Source: Citrobacter amalonaticus (GTDB lineage Bacteria > Pseudomonadota > Gammaproteobacteria > Enterobacterales > Enterobacteriaceae). Taken from it: a DNA stretch of 64,000 bases. Below the pieces are notes generated by a model that ran no database searches, was not told the origin of the DNA, and was given only the letters and a program-made list of their open reading frames with translations. The stretch covers positions 3,472,001-3,536,000 of the forward strand of contig NZ_CP014015.2 of NCBI RefSeq assembly GCF_001559075.2, read 5' to 3'. Positions 26,195 to 34,123 of this stretch are shown here, one piece after another (position 1 is the first letter of the stretch; each line of letters opens with the position of its first letter). The translations under genes and the position numbers were made by a program.

Positions 26195-26989
26195 ATGAGC
26201 AGTAACTTCAGACATCATCTGTTGAGTCTGTCGTTACTGGTTGGCATAGCGGCCCCCTGGGCCGCTTTTGCTCAGGCGCCAATCAGTAGTGTCGGCTCAG
26301 GCTCGGTCGAAGACCGTGTCACTCAACTCGAGCGTATTTCTAACGCTCACAGCCAGCTTTTAACCCAACTCCAGCAGCAACTCTCTGATAATCAGGCCGA
26401 TATAGACTCCCTGCGTGGTCAAATTCAGGAAAGTCAGTATCAACTGAATCAGGTAGTTGAGCGTCAGAAGCAGATCCTGTTACAGATGGATAGTCTGAGC
26501 AGCGGTGGTGCTTCCGCGCAGCCTGCAAGCGGCGATCAGAGCGGAGCAGCAGCGGGGGCAGCGACGTCTGCGCCTGACGCAGGTGCTGCGACGTCGGGGG
26601 CGCCAGTACAAAGCGGTGACGCGAATACCGATTACAATGCGGCAATTGCCCTGGTGCAGGATAAATCCCGTCAGGATGATGCAATTGTGGCATTCCAGAA
26701 CTTCATCAAAAAGTACCCTGATTCGACTTATCAGCCGAATGCCAACTACTGGCTCGGTCAGTTGAATTACAACAAGGGTAAAAAAGATGATGCCGCGTTT
26801 TATTTTGCTTCGGTAGTGAAAAACTACCCGAAGTCACCTAAGGCTGCTGACGCGATGTATAAAGTCGGCGTGATCATGCAGGACAAAGGTGACGCCGCGA
26901 AAGCAAAAGCGGTATATCAGCAGGTTATCAGCAAATACCCAGGCACCGAAGGCGCAAAACAAGCGCAGAAACGTCTTGGCGCGATGTAA
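26195..26989 (+). CDS. cpoB: Cell division coordinator CpoB (YbgF)
   Basis: A 264-residue periplasmic protein with a signal peptide (residues about 1-26), an N-terminal coiled coil (about 38-100), a low-complexity Ala/Gly/Ser linker and C-terminal TPR repeats (about 145-264). In E. coli it couples Tol-Pal function to PBP1b. It begins nine bases after pal. The linker is long, with SGAAAGAATSAPDAGAATSG. Confidence 0.95.
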   Translation: MSSNFRHHLLSLSLLVGIAAPWAAFAQAPISSVGSGSVEDRVTQLERISNAHSQLLTQLQQQLSDNQADIDSLRGQIQESQYQLNQVVERQKQILLQMDSLSSGGASAQPASGDQSGAAAGAATSAPDAGAATSGAPVQSGDANTDYNAAIALVQDKSRQDDAIVAFQNFIKKYPDSTYQPNANYWLGQLNYNKGKKDDAAFYFASVVKNYPKSPKAADAMYKVGVIMQDKGDAAKAKAVYQQVISKYPGTEGAKQAQKRLGAM

Positions 26990-27000
26990 TGCACAGCATG

Positions 27001-27028
27001 CGACCAGAAATCGAATTATTTCTGGTCG
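27001..27028 (+). terminator. Hairpin after cpoB
   Basis: Perfect 11-bp stem CGACCAGAAAT / ATTTCTGGTCG with a six-base loop, 11 bases after the cpoB stop. There is little T after it, but the position fits transcript end or Rho-assisted termination. Confidence 0.65.
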
Positions 27029-27075
27029 TGTCGTGCGATTCCTAAGCAGTTGAGTGATCTACATCGAAATTTTTG

Positions 27076-27110
27076 TTGCGCTCAAATCTTAAATCAGTAA
27101 TATATGCCGC
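27076..27110 (+). promoter_or_regulatory. tRNA operon promoter
   Basis: TTGCGC (27076-27081) and TAATAT (27098-27103) spaced 16 bp, followed by a GC-rich discriminator GCCGCCG typical of stringently controlled stable-RNA promoters, about 50 bp before the first tRNA. Confidence 0.65.
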
Positions 27111-27153
27111 CGTTGCCAAGGGATATCAAACAAACCAAAAGCAGCGCAAAAGT

Positions 27154-27229
27154 GGGTCGTTAGCTCAGTTGGTAGAGCAGTTGACTTTTAATCAATTGGT
27201 CGCAGGTTCGAATCCTGCACGACCCACCA
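27154..27229 (+). tRNA. tRNA-Lys (UUU)
   Basis: A 76-base cloverleaf starting GGGTCGTTAGCTCAG with anticodon TTT in GACTTTTAATC and an encoded CCA end. First of four identical tRNA-Lys genes; corresponds to the lysT region of E. coli. Confidence 0.98.
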
Positions 27230-27265
27230 CTAATAAAGTTAGTCAGTAGTATCCAGCGTAGTATT

Positions 27266-27341
27266 GGGTGATTAGCTCAGCTGGGAGAGCACCTCCCTTA
27301 CAAGGAGGGGGTCGGCGGTTCGATCCCGTCATCACCCACCA
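27266..27341 (+). tRNA. tRNA-Val (UAC)
   Basis: 76 bases starting GGGTGATTAGCTCAG with anticodon TAC in CCCTTACAAGG and encoded CCA. The only Val gene in this array; E. coli has two at the equivalent place. Confidence 0.98.
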
Positions 27342-27344
27342 CTC

Positions 27345-27420
27345 GGGTCGTTAGCTCAGTTGGTAGAGCAGTTGACTTTTAATCAATTGGTCGCAGGTTC
27401 GAATCCTGCACGACCCACCA
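27345..27420 (+). tRNA. tRNA-Lys (UUU)
   Basis: Second identical tRNA-Lys copy, three bases after tRNA-Val, with encoded CCA. It is followed by the first repeat block that ends in a copied tRNA-Lys 3' tail. Confidence 0.98.
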
Positions 27421-27450
27421 ATTTAACATCAAACTCAGATGTTAAACGTG

Positions 27451-27519
27451 GAGGATAACGTTGCTTCAGCAACGGCCCGTAGGGCGAGGCGAAGCCGAGT
27501 CATCCTGCACGACCCACCA
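27451..27519 (+). repeat. Repeat block A ending in a tRNA-Lys 3' tail
   Basis: About 69 bases (GAGGATAACGTTGC..., then CGGCCCGTAGGGCGAGG) that close with ATCCTGCACGACCCACCA, the exact last 18 bases of tRNA-Lys, without the rest of a tRNA. The form resembles the rtT repeats of the E. coli tyrT operon. Confidence 0.85.
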
Positions 27520-27583
27520 ATTTAACATCGAATATTAAATTGGTGCCGAGTAAAAAAACAAATCTTTCAGGCAACACCCGAAT

Positions 27584-27659
27584 GGGTCGTTAGCTCAGTT
27601 GGTAGAGCAGTTGACTTTTAATCAATTGGTCGCAGGTTCGAATCCTGCACGACCCACCA
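27584..27659 (+). tRNA. tRNA-Lys (UUU)
   Basis: Third identical tRNA-Lys copy with encoded CCA, lying between repeat blocks A and B. Confidence 0.98.
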
Positions 27660-27690
27660 ATATTAAGGTGGTTACTGGTAGAGAACGTGA

Positions 27691-27758
27691 AGGATAACGT
27701 TGCAACAGCAACGGCCCGAAGGGCGAGGCGAAGCCGAGTCATCCTGCACGACCCACCA
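27691..27758 (+). repeat. Repeat block B ending in a tRNA-Lys 3' tail
   Basis: Nearly identical to block A: AGGATAACGTTGC, CGGCCCGAAGGGCGAGG, GAAGCCGAGTC, then the 18-base tRNA-Lys tail at 27741-27758. Confidence 0.85.
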
Positions 27759-27790
27759 TCCTGAATGATTAAGTAAGAAAATCCCGTAAG

Positions 27791-27866
27791 GGGTCGTTAG
27801 CTCAGTTGGTAGAGCAGTTGACTTTTAATCAATTGGTCGCAGGTTCGAATCCTGCACGACCCACCA
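27791..27866 (+). tRNA. tRNA-Lys (UUU)
   Basis: Fourth identical tRNA-Lys copy with encoded CCA; the last tRNA of the array, followed after four bases by a perfect terminator hairpin. Confidence 0.98.
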
Positions 27867-27870
27867 GTGT

Positions 27871-27897
27871 AAAAAGGCGCCCTAAAGGCGCCTTTTT
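27871..27897 (+). terminator. Terminator of the tRNA array
   Basis: AAAAAGGCGCC / GGCGCCTTTTT 11-bp perfect stem with loop CTAAA and a terminal T-run. A degenerate second copy lies about 156 bp downstream. Confidence 0.93.
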
Positions 27898-27957
27898 GCT
27901 ATGCACAGAATGTAATGATTCGAACCTGTAGCAGGTTCGGGTCTCACGCAGTGAGAC

Positions 27958-28090
27958 AACGGAGCCGCTGGCGGCGACGGCCCGAAGGGCGAGCGAAGCG
28001 AGTCATCCTGCACGACCCACCAGTGCAAAAGAGGGCGCTGGCGGCGCCTTTTTGCTATGCGCAGAATGTAACGATTCTCGAACCTGCGTA
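27958..28090 (+). repeat. Repeat block C: tRNA tail plus duplicated terminator
   Basis: It holds CGGCCCGAAGGGCGAG, the 18-base tRNA-Lys tail (28005-28022), then a decayed copy of the terminator and of the TTTTTGCTATGC...CGAACCTG sequence found at 27893-27928. The offset is about 156 bp. It lies outside the predicted mature transcript, beyond the first terminator. Two small perfect hairpins (27921-27939, 27941-27957) precede it. Confidence 0.75.
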
Positions 28091-28186
28091 ACGTCTGATG
28101 GCGTTTCGCTTGTCAGGCCTGTCAATGATTGATCTGGTCAATGGTTATGCCTTGTAGGCCGGATAAGACGTCAGTCGCCATCCGGC
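28091..28186. repeat. BIME: REP-like pair before nadA
   Basis: A degenerate unit (about 28091-28118, GTCTGATGGCG to GTCAGGCC) and a canonical REP (28154-28186, GTAGGCCGGATAAGACG to CGCCATCCGGC). Confidence 0.7.
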
Positions 28187-28233
28187 GTTATCAAGCGCAA
28201 TTGTTGTGACTTTTGCCGCTCAATCCGCTATCT

Positions 28234-28251
28234 TGTTTAGCATATAAAACA
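28234..28251. promoter_or_regulatory. NadR-type operator before nadA
   Basis: TGTTTA, six bases, AAAACA: one mismatch from the NadR box TGTTTA-N6-TAAACA. It lies about 75 bp before nadA-pnuC, both NadR targets in related enterics. Confidence 0.75.
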
Positions 28252-28324
28252 AATATGACCGATCATGGCATGCATCACGCCTTAAGTCGGTTAATTCGTT
28301 AAGCCAGTAAAACGAGAAAGCATG

Positions 28325-29368
28325 ATGAGCGTGATGTTTGACCCTGAAGCCGCAATCTATCCGTTTCCGCCGAAGCCGGTACCGCTGAGCGCCGATGAAA
28401 AAGCGTTCTACCGCGAAAAAATCAAGCGCCTGCTGAAAGAGCGTGATGCGGTGATGGTTGCGCACTATTACACCGACCCCGAAATCCAGCAACTGGCCGA
28501 AGAGACCGGCGGCTGCATTTCTGACTCACTGGAGATGGCCCGCTTTGGCGCCAATCATCCCGCCTCGACGCTGCTCGTTGCAGGCGTACGCTTTATGGGC
28601 GAGACGGCCAAAATTCTCAGCCCGGAAAAAACCATTTTAATGCCGACCCTCGAAGCGGAATGCTCGCTGGATCTTGGCTGTCCGATCGACGCATTCAGCG
28701 CGTTCTGCGATGCCCATCCGGATCGCACTGTCGTGGTTTACGCCAATACCTCCGCGGCGGTTAAGGCTCGCGCCGACTGGGTGGTGACGTCCAGTATCGC
28801 GGTTGAACTGATTGAGCATCTGGATAGTTTGGGTGAAAAAATCATCTGGGCACCGGATCGTCATCTCGGGAAATATGTTCAAAAGCAGACAGGGGCGGAT
28901 GTCCTCTGCTGGCAAGGGGCGTGCATCGTCCATGACGAGTTCAAAACGCAGGCGTTGAGTCGCATGAAAGGTCTGTACCCGGATGCCGCGATCCTGGTTC
29001 ACCCGGAATCACCGCAGGCAATAGTGGATATGGCCGATGCTGTTGGTTCCACCAGTCAGCTCATTAATGCAGCCAAAACGCTGCCACATCAACAACTTAT
29101 TGTCGCTACCGATCGGGGTATTTTCTACAAAATGCAGCAGGCGGTACCGGGTAAAGAGCTGCTGGAAGCGCCCACTGCCGGAGAAGGCGCTACCTGTCGC
29201 AGCTGTGCGCACTGTCCGTGGATGGCGATGAACGGCCTCAAAGCAATCGCTGAGGGGTTGGAGCAGGGTAGGCAGACACATGAGATACACGTTGACGAAG
29301 CGCTGCGAGAAGGCGCATTAGCGCCGTTAAACCGTATGCTGGAATTTGCGGCTACACTACGTGCGTAG
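28325..29368 (+). CDS. nadA: Quinolinate synthase A
   Basis: A 347-residue [4Fe-4S] enzyme that condenses iminoaspartate with dihydroxyacetone phosphate to quinolinate in NAD synthesis. The cluster cysteines fall at C113 (AECSLDLG), C200 (CWQGAC) and near C297 (TCRSCAHC), as in E. coli. Adjacent ATGs occur at 28322 and 28325; the second gives the usual MSVMF start. pnuC follows after 25 bp. Confidence 0.97.
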   Translation: MSVMFDPEAAIYPFPPKPVPLSADEKAFYREKIKRLLKERDAVMVAHYYTDPEIQQLAEETGGCISDSLEMARFGANHPASTLLVAGVRFMGETAKILSPEKTILMPTLEAECSLDLGCPIDAFSAFCDAHPDRTVVVYANTSAAVKARADWVVTSSIAVELIEHLDSLGEKIIWAPDRHLGKYVQKQTGADVLCWQGACIVHDEFKTQALSRMKGLYPDAAILVHPESPQAIVDMADAVGSTSQLINAAKTLPHQQLIVATDRGIFYKMQQAVPGKELLEAPTAGEGATCRSCAHCPWMAMNGLKAIAEGLEQGRQTHEIHVDEALREGALAPLNRMLEFAATLRA

Positions 29369-29393
29369 ATAATCACACGCTCCGGGGGAAAAG

Positions 29394-30113
29394 ATGGACT
29401 TTTTTAGCACGCAGAACATTCTGGTACATATACCAATGGGTGCTGGGGGTTACGATCTGTCGTGGATCGAAGCGGTAGGTACTATCGCGGGGTTGTTGTG
29501 CATTGGTCTCGCCAGTATGGAGAAGATCAGCAACTACGCTTTTGGCCTGATTAACGTCACGCTGTTTGCGATCATCTTTTTCCAGATCCAGCTCTACGCC
29601 AGCCTGCTGTTGCAGCTTTTCTTTTTCGCCGCCAACATTTACGGCTGGTATGCGTGGTCGCGGCAGACCACGCAGAACGAGGCAGAACTTAAGATTCGCT
29701 GGCTGCCTCTGCCGAAGGCGCTGGGCTGGCTGGCGGTTTGTGTGGCGGCGATCGGTCTGATGACGGTCTATATCGACCCGGTCTTTGATTTTCTGACCCG
29801 TATCGCAGTAACGATCATGCAGATGCTGGGTTTACAGGTTGCCGTACCGGATTTACAGCCCGATGCCTTCCCGTTCTGGGATTCCTGCATGATGGTGCTG
29901 TCGATTGTGGCGATGATCCTGATGACCCGCAAATACGTTGAGAACTGGCTGCTCTGGGTGGTGATCAATGTGATTAGCGTCGTGATCTTTGCCCTGCAGG
30001 GGGTCTATGCGATGTCGCTGGAGTACCTGATCCTGACCTTTATTGCGCTTAACGGTAGCCGGATGTGGATTAACAGCGCGCGCGAACGAGGCTCACACGC
30101 GCTGTCCCATTAG
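29394..30113 (+). CDS. pnuC: Nicotinamide riboside transporter PnuC
   Basis: A 239-residue inner-membrane protein with about seven to eight spans that brings in nicotinamide riboside by facilitated diffusion. Conserved stretches include WIEAVGTIAGLLCIGLAS, NIYGWYAW and NWLLWVVINV. It sits with nadA under the NadR-like site. Its end overlaps the convergent zitB gene by four bases. Confidence 0.96.
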   Translation: MDFFSTQNILVHIPMGAGGYDLSWIEAVGTIAGLLCIGLASMEKISNYAFGLINVTLFAIIFFQIQLYASLLLQLFFFAANIYGWYAWSRQTTQNEAELKIRWLPLPKALGWLAVCVAAIGLMTVYIDPVFDFLTRIAVTIMQMLGLQVAVPDLQPDAFPFWDSCMMVLSIVAMILMTRKYVENWLLWVVINVISVVIFALQGVYAMSLEYLILTFIALNGSRMWINSARERGSHALSH

Positions 30114-31051
30114 TGGTGGTGATGTGAATGGTCGGACACTTTCTGATTTAGATCGCAGTCCGGCCCGTGACAGGGCTGATATTCCATCTGAATGGTGGCG
30201 TGTTCAATCTGGTAATGATGAATCAGAAAGTGCTGGATGCGTTCCAGCAGTCCGTCATGATCGTGCGGCGGGATCACCTGTACATGCAGGGTCATGACCG
30301 GTTTCTCACCCACCATCCACACGTGTACGTGATGGACGTTTCGCACTTCAGGGAGCTCCCGGCTGAGGTGGCGCTGCAGCGCAGCGATATCCAGCGAAAC
30401 CGGGGCGCCTTCCAGCAATTCATTCACGCTATCTTTCAATAAGCGCCACGCGCTGCGCAGAACCAGCAGTGAGACCAGTACCGACAGAATGGGGTCGGCA
30501 GGCGTCCAGCCGGTCCAGATGATAATCACCGCCGCGATGATGGCCCCGACCGAACCTAATAAATCCCCCATCACATGCAATGCCGCAGCGCGTACGTTCA
30601 GGTTTTTCTCTTCGCTGCCGCGATGCAGGATCCAGAAGGCAAGGATATTCGCCAGCAATCCGGCGACAGCGATGACCATCATCATGCCGCCCGCCACCGG
30701 AAGCGGCGTGTAGAAGCGCTCAATCGCCTCCCAGACGATTAAAATCGTAATCACGACCAACGCAATCGCATTGACGAAAGCGGCCAGCGTCGTCAGTCTC
30801 AGCCAGCCAAAGGTGTGGCGGATAGTCGGCGGTCGGCGGGCGAACTGAACGGCCAATAGCGCAAACAACAGTGCGGCGGCATCGGTCAGCATATGCCCGG
30901 CGTCGGCGAGCAGCGCCAGTGAACCGGATAAAATCCCGCCCACCACCTCCAGCAACATAAAGCCCGCCGTGATGCAAAACGCGAGCAGCAGGCGGCGAGC
31001 ATTGCCATCCTCGGGCAGGTGAGGGGCAGAATGAGAGTGTGAGTGCGCCAT
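30110..31051 (-). CDS. zitB: Zinc efflux transporter ZitB (CDF family)
   Basis: A 313-residue cation diffusion facilitator exporting Zn(II) in exchange for protons. Six spans lie between about residues 20 and 205, with metal-site motifs LADAGHMLTD and HVMGDLLGS; the C-terminal domain carries VHHVHVW. His-rich tracts occur at both ends (AHSHSHSAPH and HSHHHH). Confidence 0.95.
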   Translation of the reverse strand: MAHSHSHSAPHLPEDGNARRLLLAFCITAGFMLLEVVGGILSGSLALLADAGHMLTDAAALLFALLAVQFARRPPTIRHTFGWLRLTTLAAFVNAIALVVITILIVWEAIERFYTPLPVAGGMMMVIAVAGLLANILAFWILHRGSEEKNLNVRAAALHVMGDLLGSVGAIIAAVIIIWTGWTPADPILSVLVSLLVLRSAWRLLKDSVNELLEGAPVSLDIAALQRHLSRELPEVRNVHHVHVWMVGEKPVMTLHVQVIPPHDHDGLLERIQHFLIHHYQIEHATIQMEYQPCHGPDCDLNQKVSDHSHHHH

Positions 31052-31159
31052 AATGTCATCCCTTAGTTATTTTCATCTTAACTGTATGACATCATACCGT
31101 TTCTGGACGAATAAAATAAAAAGGAGAGCTCGCGCTCTCCTATTAGCTTGTTTTCAGTT

Positions 31160-31534
31160 TTACTGCGTGGTGCCATCGGTTTTGCTATCAACACCGTTGT
31201 TCATACCGTCACCGGTTTCCACTTTTTTGTTCATGTCCGGGCAGCGGCCGTCCTTACACATTGTGTTTTTGTGCACCTCATCCTGGGTCATTCCCTCGTG
31301 ATTCATGGAAGAGCCATTTGGATGCAGCATCGTGCCGCCTGAATTGATATTGTCGTTATCAACATTATTCGGAGCCACGTTTTCTTTTGCATCCGGGGCG
31401 ACCTGGCCGGCGTCAGCGGCGGCATTCGCCTGGCCATTATTACTTTGGGTGCTGGATTCGGCGGCCAGCGCAGCGCCGCTGGCAAGGCTGAGCGTGGCGG
31501 TCAGGAAAAGTGAGGCCAGTTTTGTCATTCGCAT
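31160..31534 (-). CDS. ybgS: YbgS-like protein
   Basis: A 124-residue exported protein of unknown function. Signal peptide about residues 1-26 (LASLFLTATLSLASGAALAA), then a polar Asn/Asp/Gly-rich mature part with MCKDGRCPDMNKK, a possible disulfide pair. The start at 31534 is preceded by AGGAG; further upstream in-frame codons are not family-like. It resembles E. coli YbgS throughout. Confidence 0.93.
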   Translation of the reverse strand: MRMTKLASLFLTATLSLASGAALAAESSTQSNNGQANAAADAGQVAPDAKENVAPNNVDNDNINSGGTMLHPNGSSMNHEGMTQDEVHKNTMCKDGRCPDMNKKVETGDGMNNGVDSKTDGTTQ

Positions 31535-31851
31535 AAGATGCTCCTGTTTTGGTTGAGTTGTCGGAGAACGTCTTCCAACAGTGCATGTGCCAGTCAAAGG
31601 GGCAGGCAATGGTTAAAGATCTCAAACGAGCGCAAAGGCTCAGCAGAGAATCTTGAAAAGATTCATAAACAGAGTGGTTACAGTTAAAAATTGTAGGTTA
31701 GATCTCATTTTTCGCTACTTTGTGGCGTTTTTTAGCTGAATTCCAGGATTAATCCGTTCGAAGTGTAAAAGCCCGTTTACACTTTTTGGCTGAGGATATA
31801 GATTGGAGGGATTGCATTCATTTAGATAAGTATGGCAACGCTGGAATAATC
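31535..31851. promoter_or_regulatory. Divergent ybgS-aroG intergenic region
   Basis: About 317 bp without a gene, AT-rich in the middle. It holds the TyrR box and the aroG promoter; I see nothing else distinctive. Confidence 0.6.
31764..31781. promoter_or_regulatory. TyrR box before aroG
   Basis: TGTAAA, six bases, TTTACA: an exact TyrR strong-box consensus about 70 bp before aroG, as expected for phenylalanine/TyrR repression. Confidence 0.9.
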
Positions 31852-32904
31852 ATGAATTATCAGAACGACGATTTACGTATTAAAGAGATCAACGAGTTAT
31901 TACCCCCTGTCGCACTGCTGGAAAAATTCCCCGCTACAGAAAATGCCGCCAACACGGTTGCCCATGCGCGTAAAGCCATTCACAAAATTTTGAAAGGGAA
32001 TGACGATCGCCTGCTGGTGGTGATTGGGCCGTGCTCAATTCATGATCCTGTGGCGGCGAAAGAGTACGCGGGTCGTCTGCTGGCGCTGCGCGAAGCGCTG
32101 AAAGGCGAGCTGGAAATCGTCATGCGTGTCTACTTTGAAAAACCGCGTACGACCGTTGGCTGGAAAGGGCTGATTAACGATCCGCACATGGATAACAGCT
32201 TCCAGATCAATGACGGTTTGCGCATTGCGCGTAAGCTGCTGCTGGATATTAACGACAGCGGCCTGCCGACGGCAGGTGAATTCCTCGATATGATCACCCC
32301 GCAATATCTGGCGGATATGATGAGCTGGGGCGCGATTGGCGCGCGTACCACCGAATCTCAGGTTCACCGTGAGCTGGCGTCGGGTCTCTCTTGTCCGGTC
32401 GGTTTCAAGAACGGTACCGATGGCACCATTAAAGTGGCGATTGATGCCATCAACGCCGCCGGTGCACCGCACTGCTTCCTGTCGGTCACCAAATGGGGTC
32501 ACTCTGCTATTGTGAACACCAGCGGTAACGGCGATTGCCATATCATTCTGCGCGGCGGCAAAGAGCCGAACTACAGCGCTACACATGTCGCGGCGGTGAA
32601 AGAAGGTCTGGCGAAAGCGGGTCTTCCTGCGCAAATCATGATTGATTTCAGCCATGCCAACTCTTGTAAGCAGTTTAAAAAGCAGATGGAAGTCGGGGCT
32701 GACGTATGCCAGCAAATTGCAAACGGTGAGACTGCGATTATGGGCGTGATGATCGAAAGCCATCTGGTTGAAGGCAATCAGAACCCGGACAGCGGTGAGC
32801 CGCTGGTGTACGGCAAAAGCATTACCGATGCCTGCATTAACTGGGAAGATACCGACATCATCCTGCGCCAGCTTGCGGATGCGGTAAAAGCGCGTCGCGG
32901 ATAA
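31852..32904 (+). CDS. aroG: DAHP synthase, phenylalanine-sensitive
   Basis: A 350-residue class I DAHP synthase, condensing phosphoenolpyruvate and erythrose 4-phosphate at the entry to the shikimate pathway. Visible motifs: VVIGPCSIHDP (metal cysteine near residue 61), VYFEKPRTTVGWKGLINDP, KNGTDG and DFSHANS. The start MNYQNDDLRIKEI and length match AroG, the Phe-inhibited isozyme. A clear terminator follows. Confidence 0.97.
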   Translation: MNYQNDDLRIKEINELLPPVALLEKFPATENAANTVAHARKAIHKILKGNDDRLLVVIGPCSIHDPVAAKEYAGRLLALREALKGELEIVMRVYFEKPRTTVGWKGLINDPHMDNSFQINDGLRIARKLLLDINDSGLPTAGEFLDMITPQYLADMMSWGAIGARTTESQVHRELASGLSCPVGFKNGTDGTIKVAIDAINAAGAPHCFLSVTKWGHSAIVNTSGNGDCHIILRGGKEPNYSATHVAAVKEGLAKAGLPAQIMIDFSHANSCKQFKKQMEVGADVCQQIANGETAIMGVMIESHLVEGNQNPDSGEPLVYGKSITDACINWEDTDIILRQLADAVKARRG

Positions 32905-32922
32905 CGCGTCTGCAACCTGACA

Positions 32923-32948
32923 AGCCGACTTCTGGAGTCGGCTTTTTT
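32923..32948 (+). terminator. aroG terminator
   Basis: AGCCGACT / AGTCGGCT stem with a TCTGG loop followed by TTTTT. Confidence 0.92.
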
Positions 32949-33055
32949 GTCTCTTCGCCGAGCGTATTCGCGTTTCGGAATATATTTTTTTATATAGCGA
33001 GTGGCAATTGCGCTATAATCCGGCCTTCATTCGCAAACGCATCTGCTATCCCGCT

Positions 33056-34123
33056 ATGTCTCTTCTTCCTCAGACAGCCATTGACGATGTCATTAACACG
33101 CAATATCGCAAGGTCATCCGCAAGCGCGTACTGCTGGTGCTGATGATCGTGATGGCAATTGTTGGCTCGCTGCTACTGGACTTTACGCTCGGCCCATCTG
33201 GACTGCCGATCGGTGAACTCTGGCAAACGCTGATTCATCCGACGAGCGCCAGCGGTGGCACCCGGGTTATCGTCTGGGAGATTCGTCTGCCGTACGCCCT
33301 CATGGCACTGTTGGTTGGCATGGCGCTGGGGCTGGCGGGGGCTGAAATGCAGACCATCCTGAATAATCCGCTGGCGAGTCCGTTCACGCTGGGCGTCTCT
33401 TCGGCGGCGGCGTTTGGCGCGGCGCTGGCGATTGTACTGGGGATCGGCATTCCCGGTATTCCTGCCGCGTGGTTCATTCCGGCGAATGCGTTCATTTTTG
33501 CGCTGCTCTCTGCCCTGTTGCTCGACGGCATTACCCGCTGGACCCGGGTGGCGACCTCCGGCGTGGTGCTGTTTGGTATCGCGCTGGTCTTTACCTTCAA
33601 CGCGCTGGTCTCGATGATGCAGTTCGTGGCTGATGAGGATACGTTGCAGGGACTGGTATTCTGGACAATGGGCAGCCTGGCGCGGGCGTCGTGGGAAAAA
33701 ATGGGCGTACTGGCGCTGGCATTTATTTGCGTCGGGATGTGGTCAATGCGTAGCGCCTGGCAACTGACCGCGCTGCGTTTGGGGGAAGAACGGGCGATGA
33801 GCTTTGGTATCGACGTGCGTCGCTTGCGCCTGTCATCGCTGCTGCGCATCAGTTTGCTGTCCGCACTCTCAGTAGCCTTCGTCGGCCCGATTGGCTTTAT
33901 TGGCCTGGTGGCGCCACACATATCACGTCTGCTGTTTGGTGAAGATCACCGTTTCTATCTGCCTGGCAGTATTCTGACAGGCGGACTGGTGCTCTCTCTG
34001 GCCTCTGTCGCTTCGAAAAACATCCTTCCCGGTATCATCATACCGGTGGGGATTGTCACCTCGCTGGTGGGCGTCCCGTTCTTTCTGAGCATTATTTTGC
34101 GTCACCGGGGGAGTATGTCATGA
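33056..34123 (+). CDS. FecCD-family iron ABC transporter permease
   Basis: A 355-residue inner-membrane permease of the FecCD/BtuC family with about ten spans. Family marks: LGLAGAEMQTILNNPLASPFTLGVSSAAAFGAAL in the first half and GFIGLVAPHISRLLFGEDH (coupling-helix region) in the second. Such permeases move ferric siderophores, heme or cobalamin; the substrate here is unknown. I start at ATG 33056, although no good ribosome site precedes it. A TATAAT at 33014-33019 suggests transcription begins close by, which argues against the longer frame from 33008. It overlaps the ATPase gene by four bases. Confidence 0.88.
   Translation: MSLLPQTAIDDVINTQYRKVIRKRVLLVLMIVMAIVGSLLLDFTLGPSGLPIGELWQTLIHPTSASGGTRVIVWEIRLPYALMALLVGMALGLAGAEMQTILNNPLASPFTLGVSSAAAFGAALAIVLGIGIPGIPAAWFIPANAFIFALLSALLLDGITRWTRVATSGVVLFGIALVFTFNALVSMMQFVADEDTLQGLVFWTMGSLARASWEKMGVLALAFICVGMWSMRSAWQLTALRLGEERAMSFGIDVRRLRLSSLLRISLLSALSVAFVGPIGFIGLVAPHISRLLFGEDHRFYLPGSILTGGLVLSLASVASKNILPGIIIPVGIVTSLVGVPFFLSIILRHRGSMS

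Noticed and set aside
27154..28022. CRISPR-like array of repeats
   Set aside because: The repeating units are four complete tRNA-Lys genes and copied tRNA ends; spacing is irregular and no cas genes are present.
27154..28325. Integrated element at the tRNA-Lys genes
   Set aside because: No integrase, and the tRNA array leads directly into nadA as in relatives; the copied 3' ends are better explained by local recombination.
31786..31851. Longer aroG start (MAEDIDWRD)
   Set aside because: It would begin almost on the TyrR box; the start MNYQNDD at 31852 matches the family.
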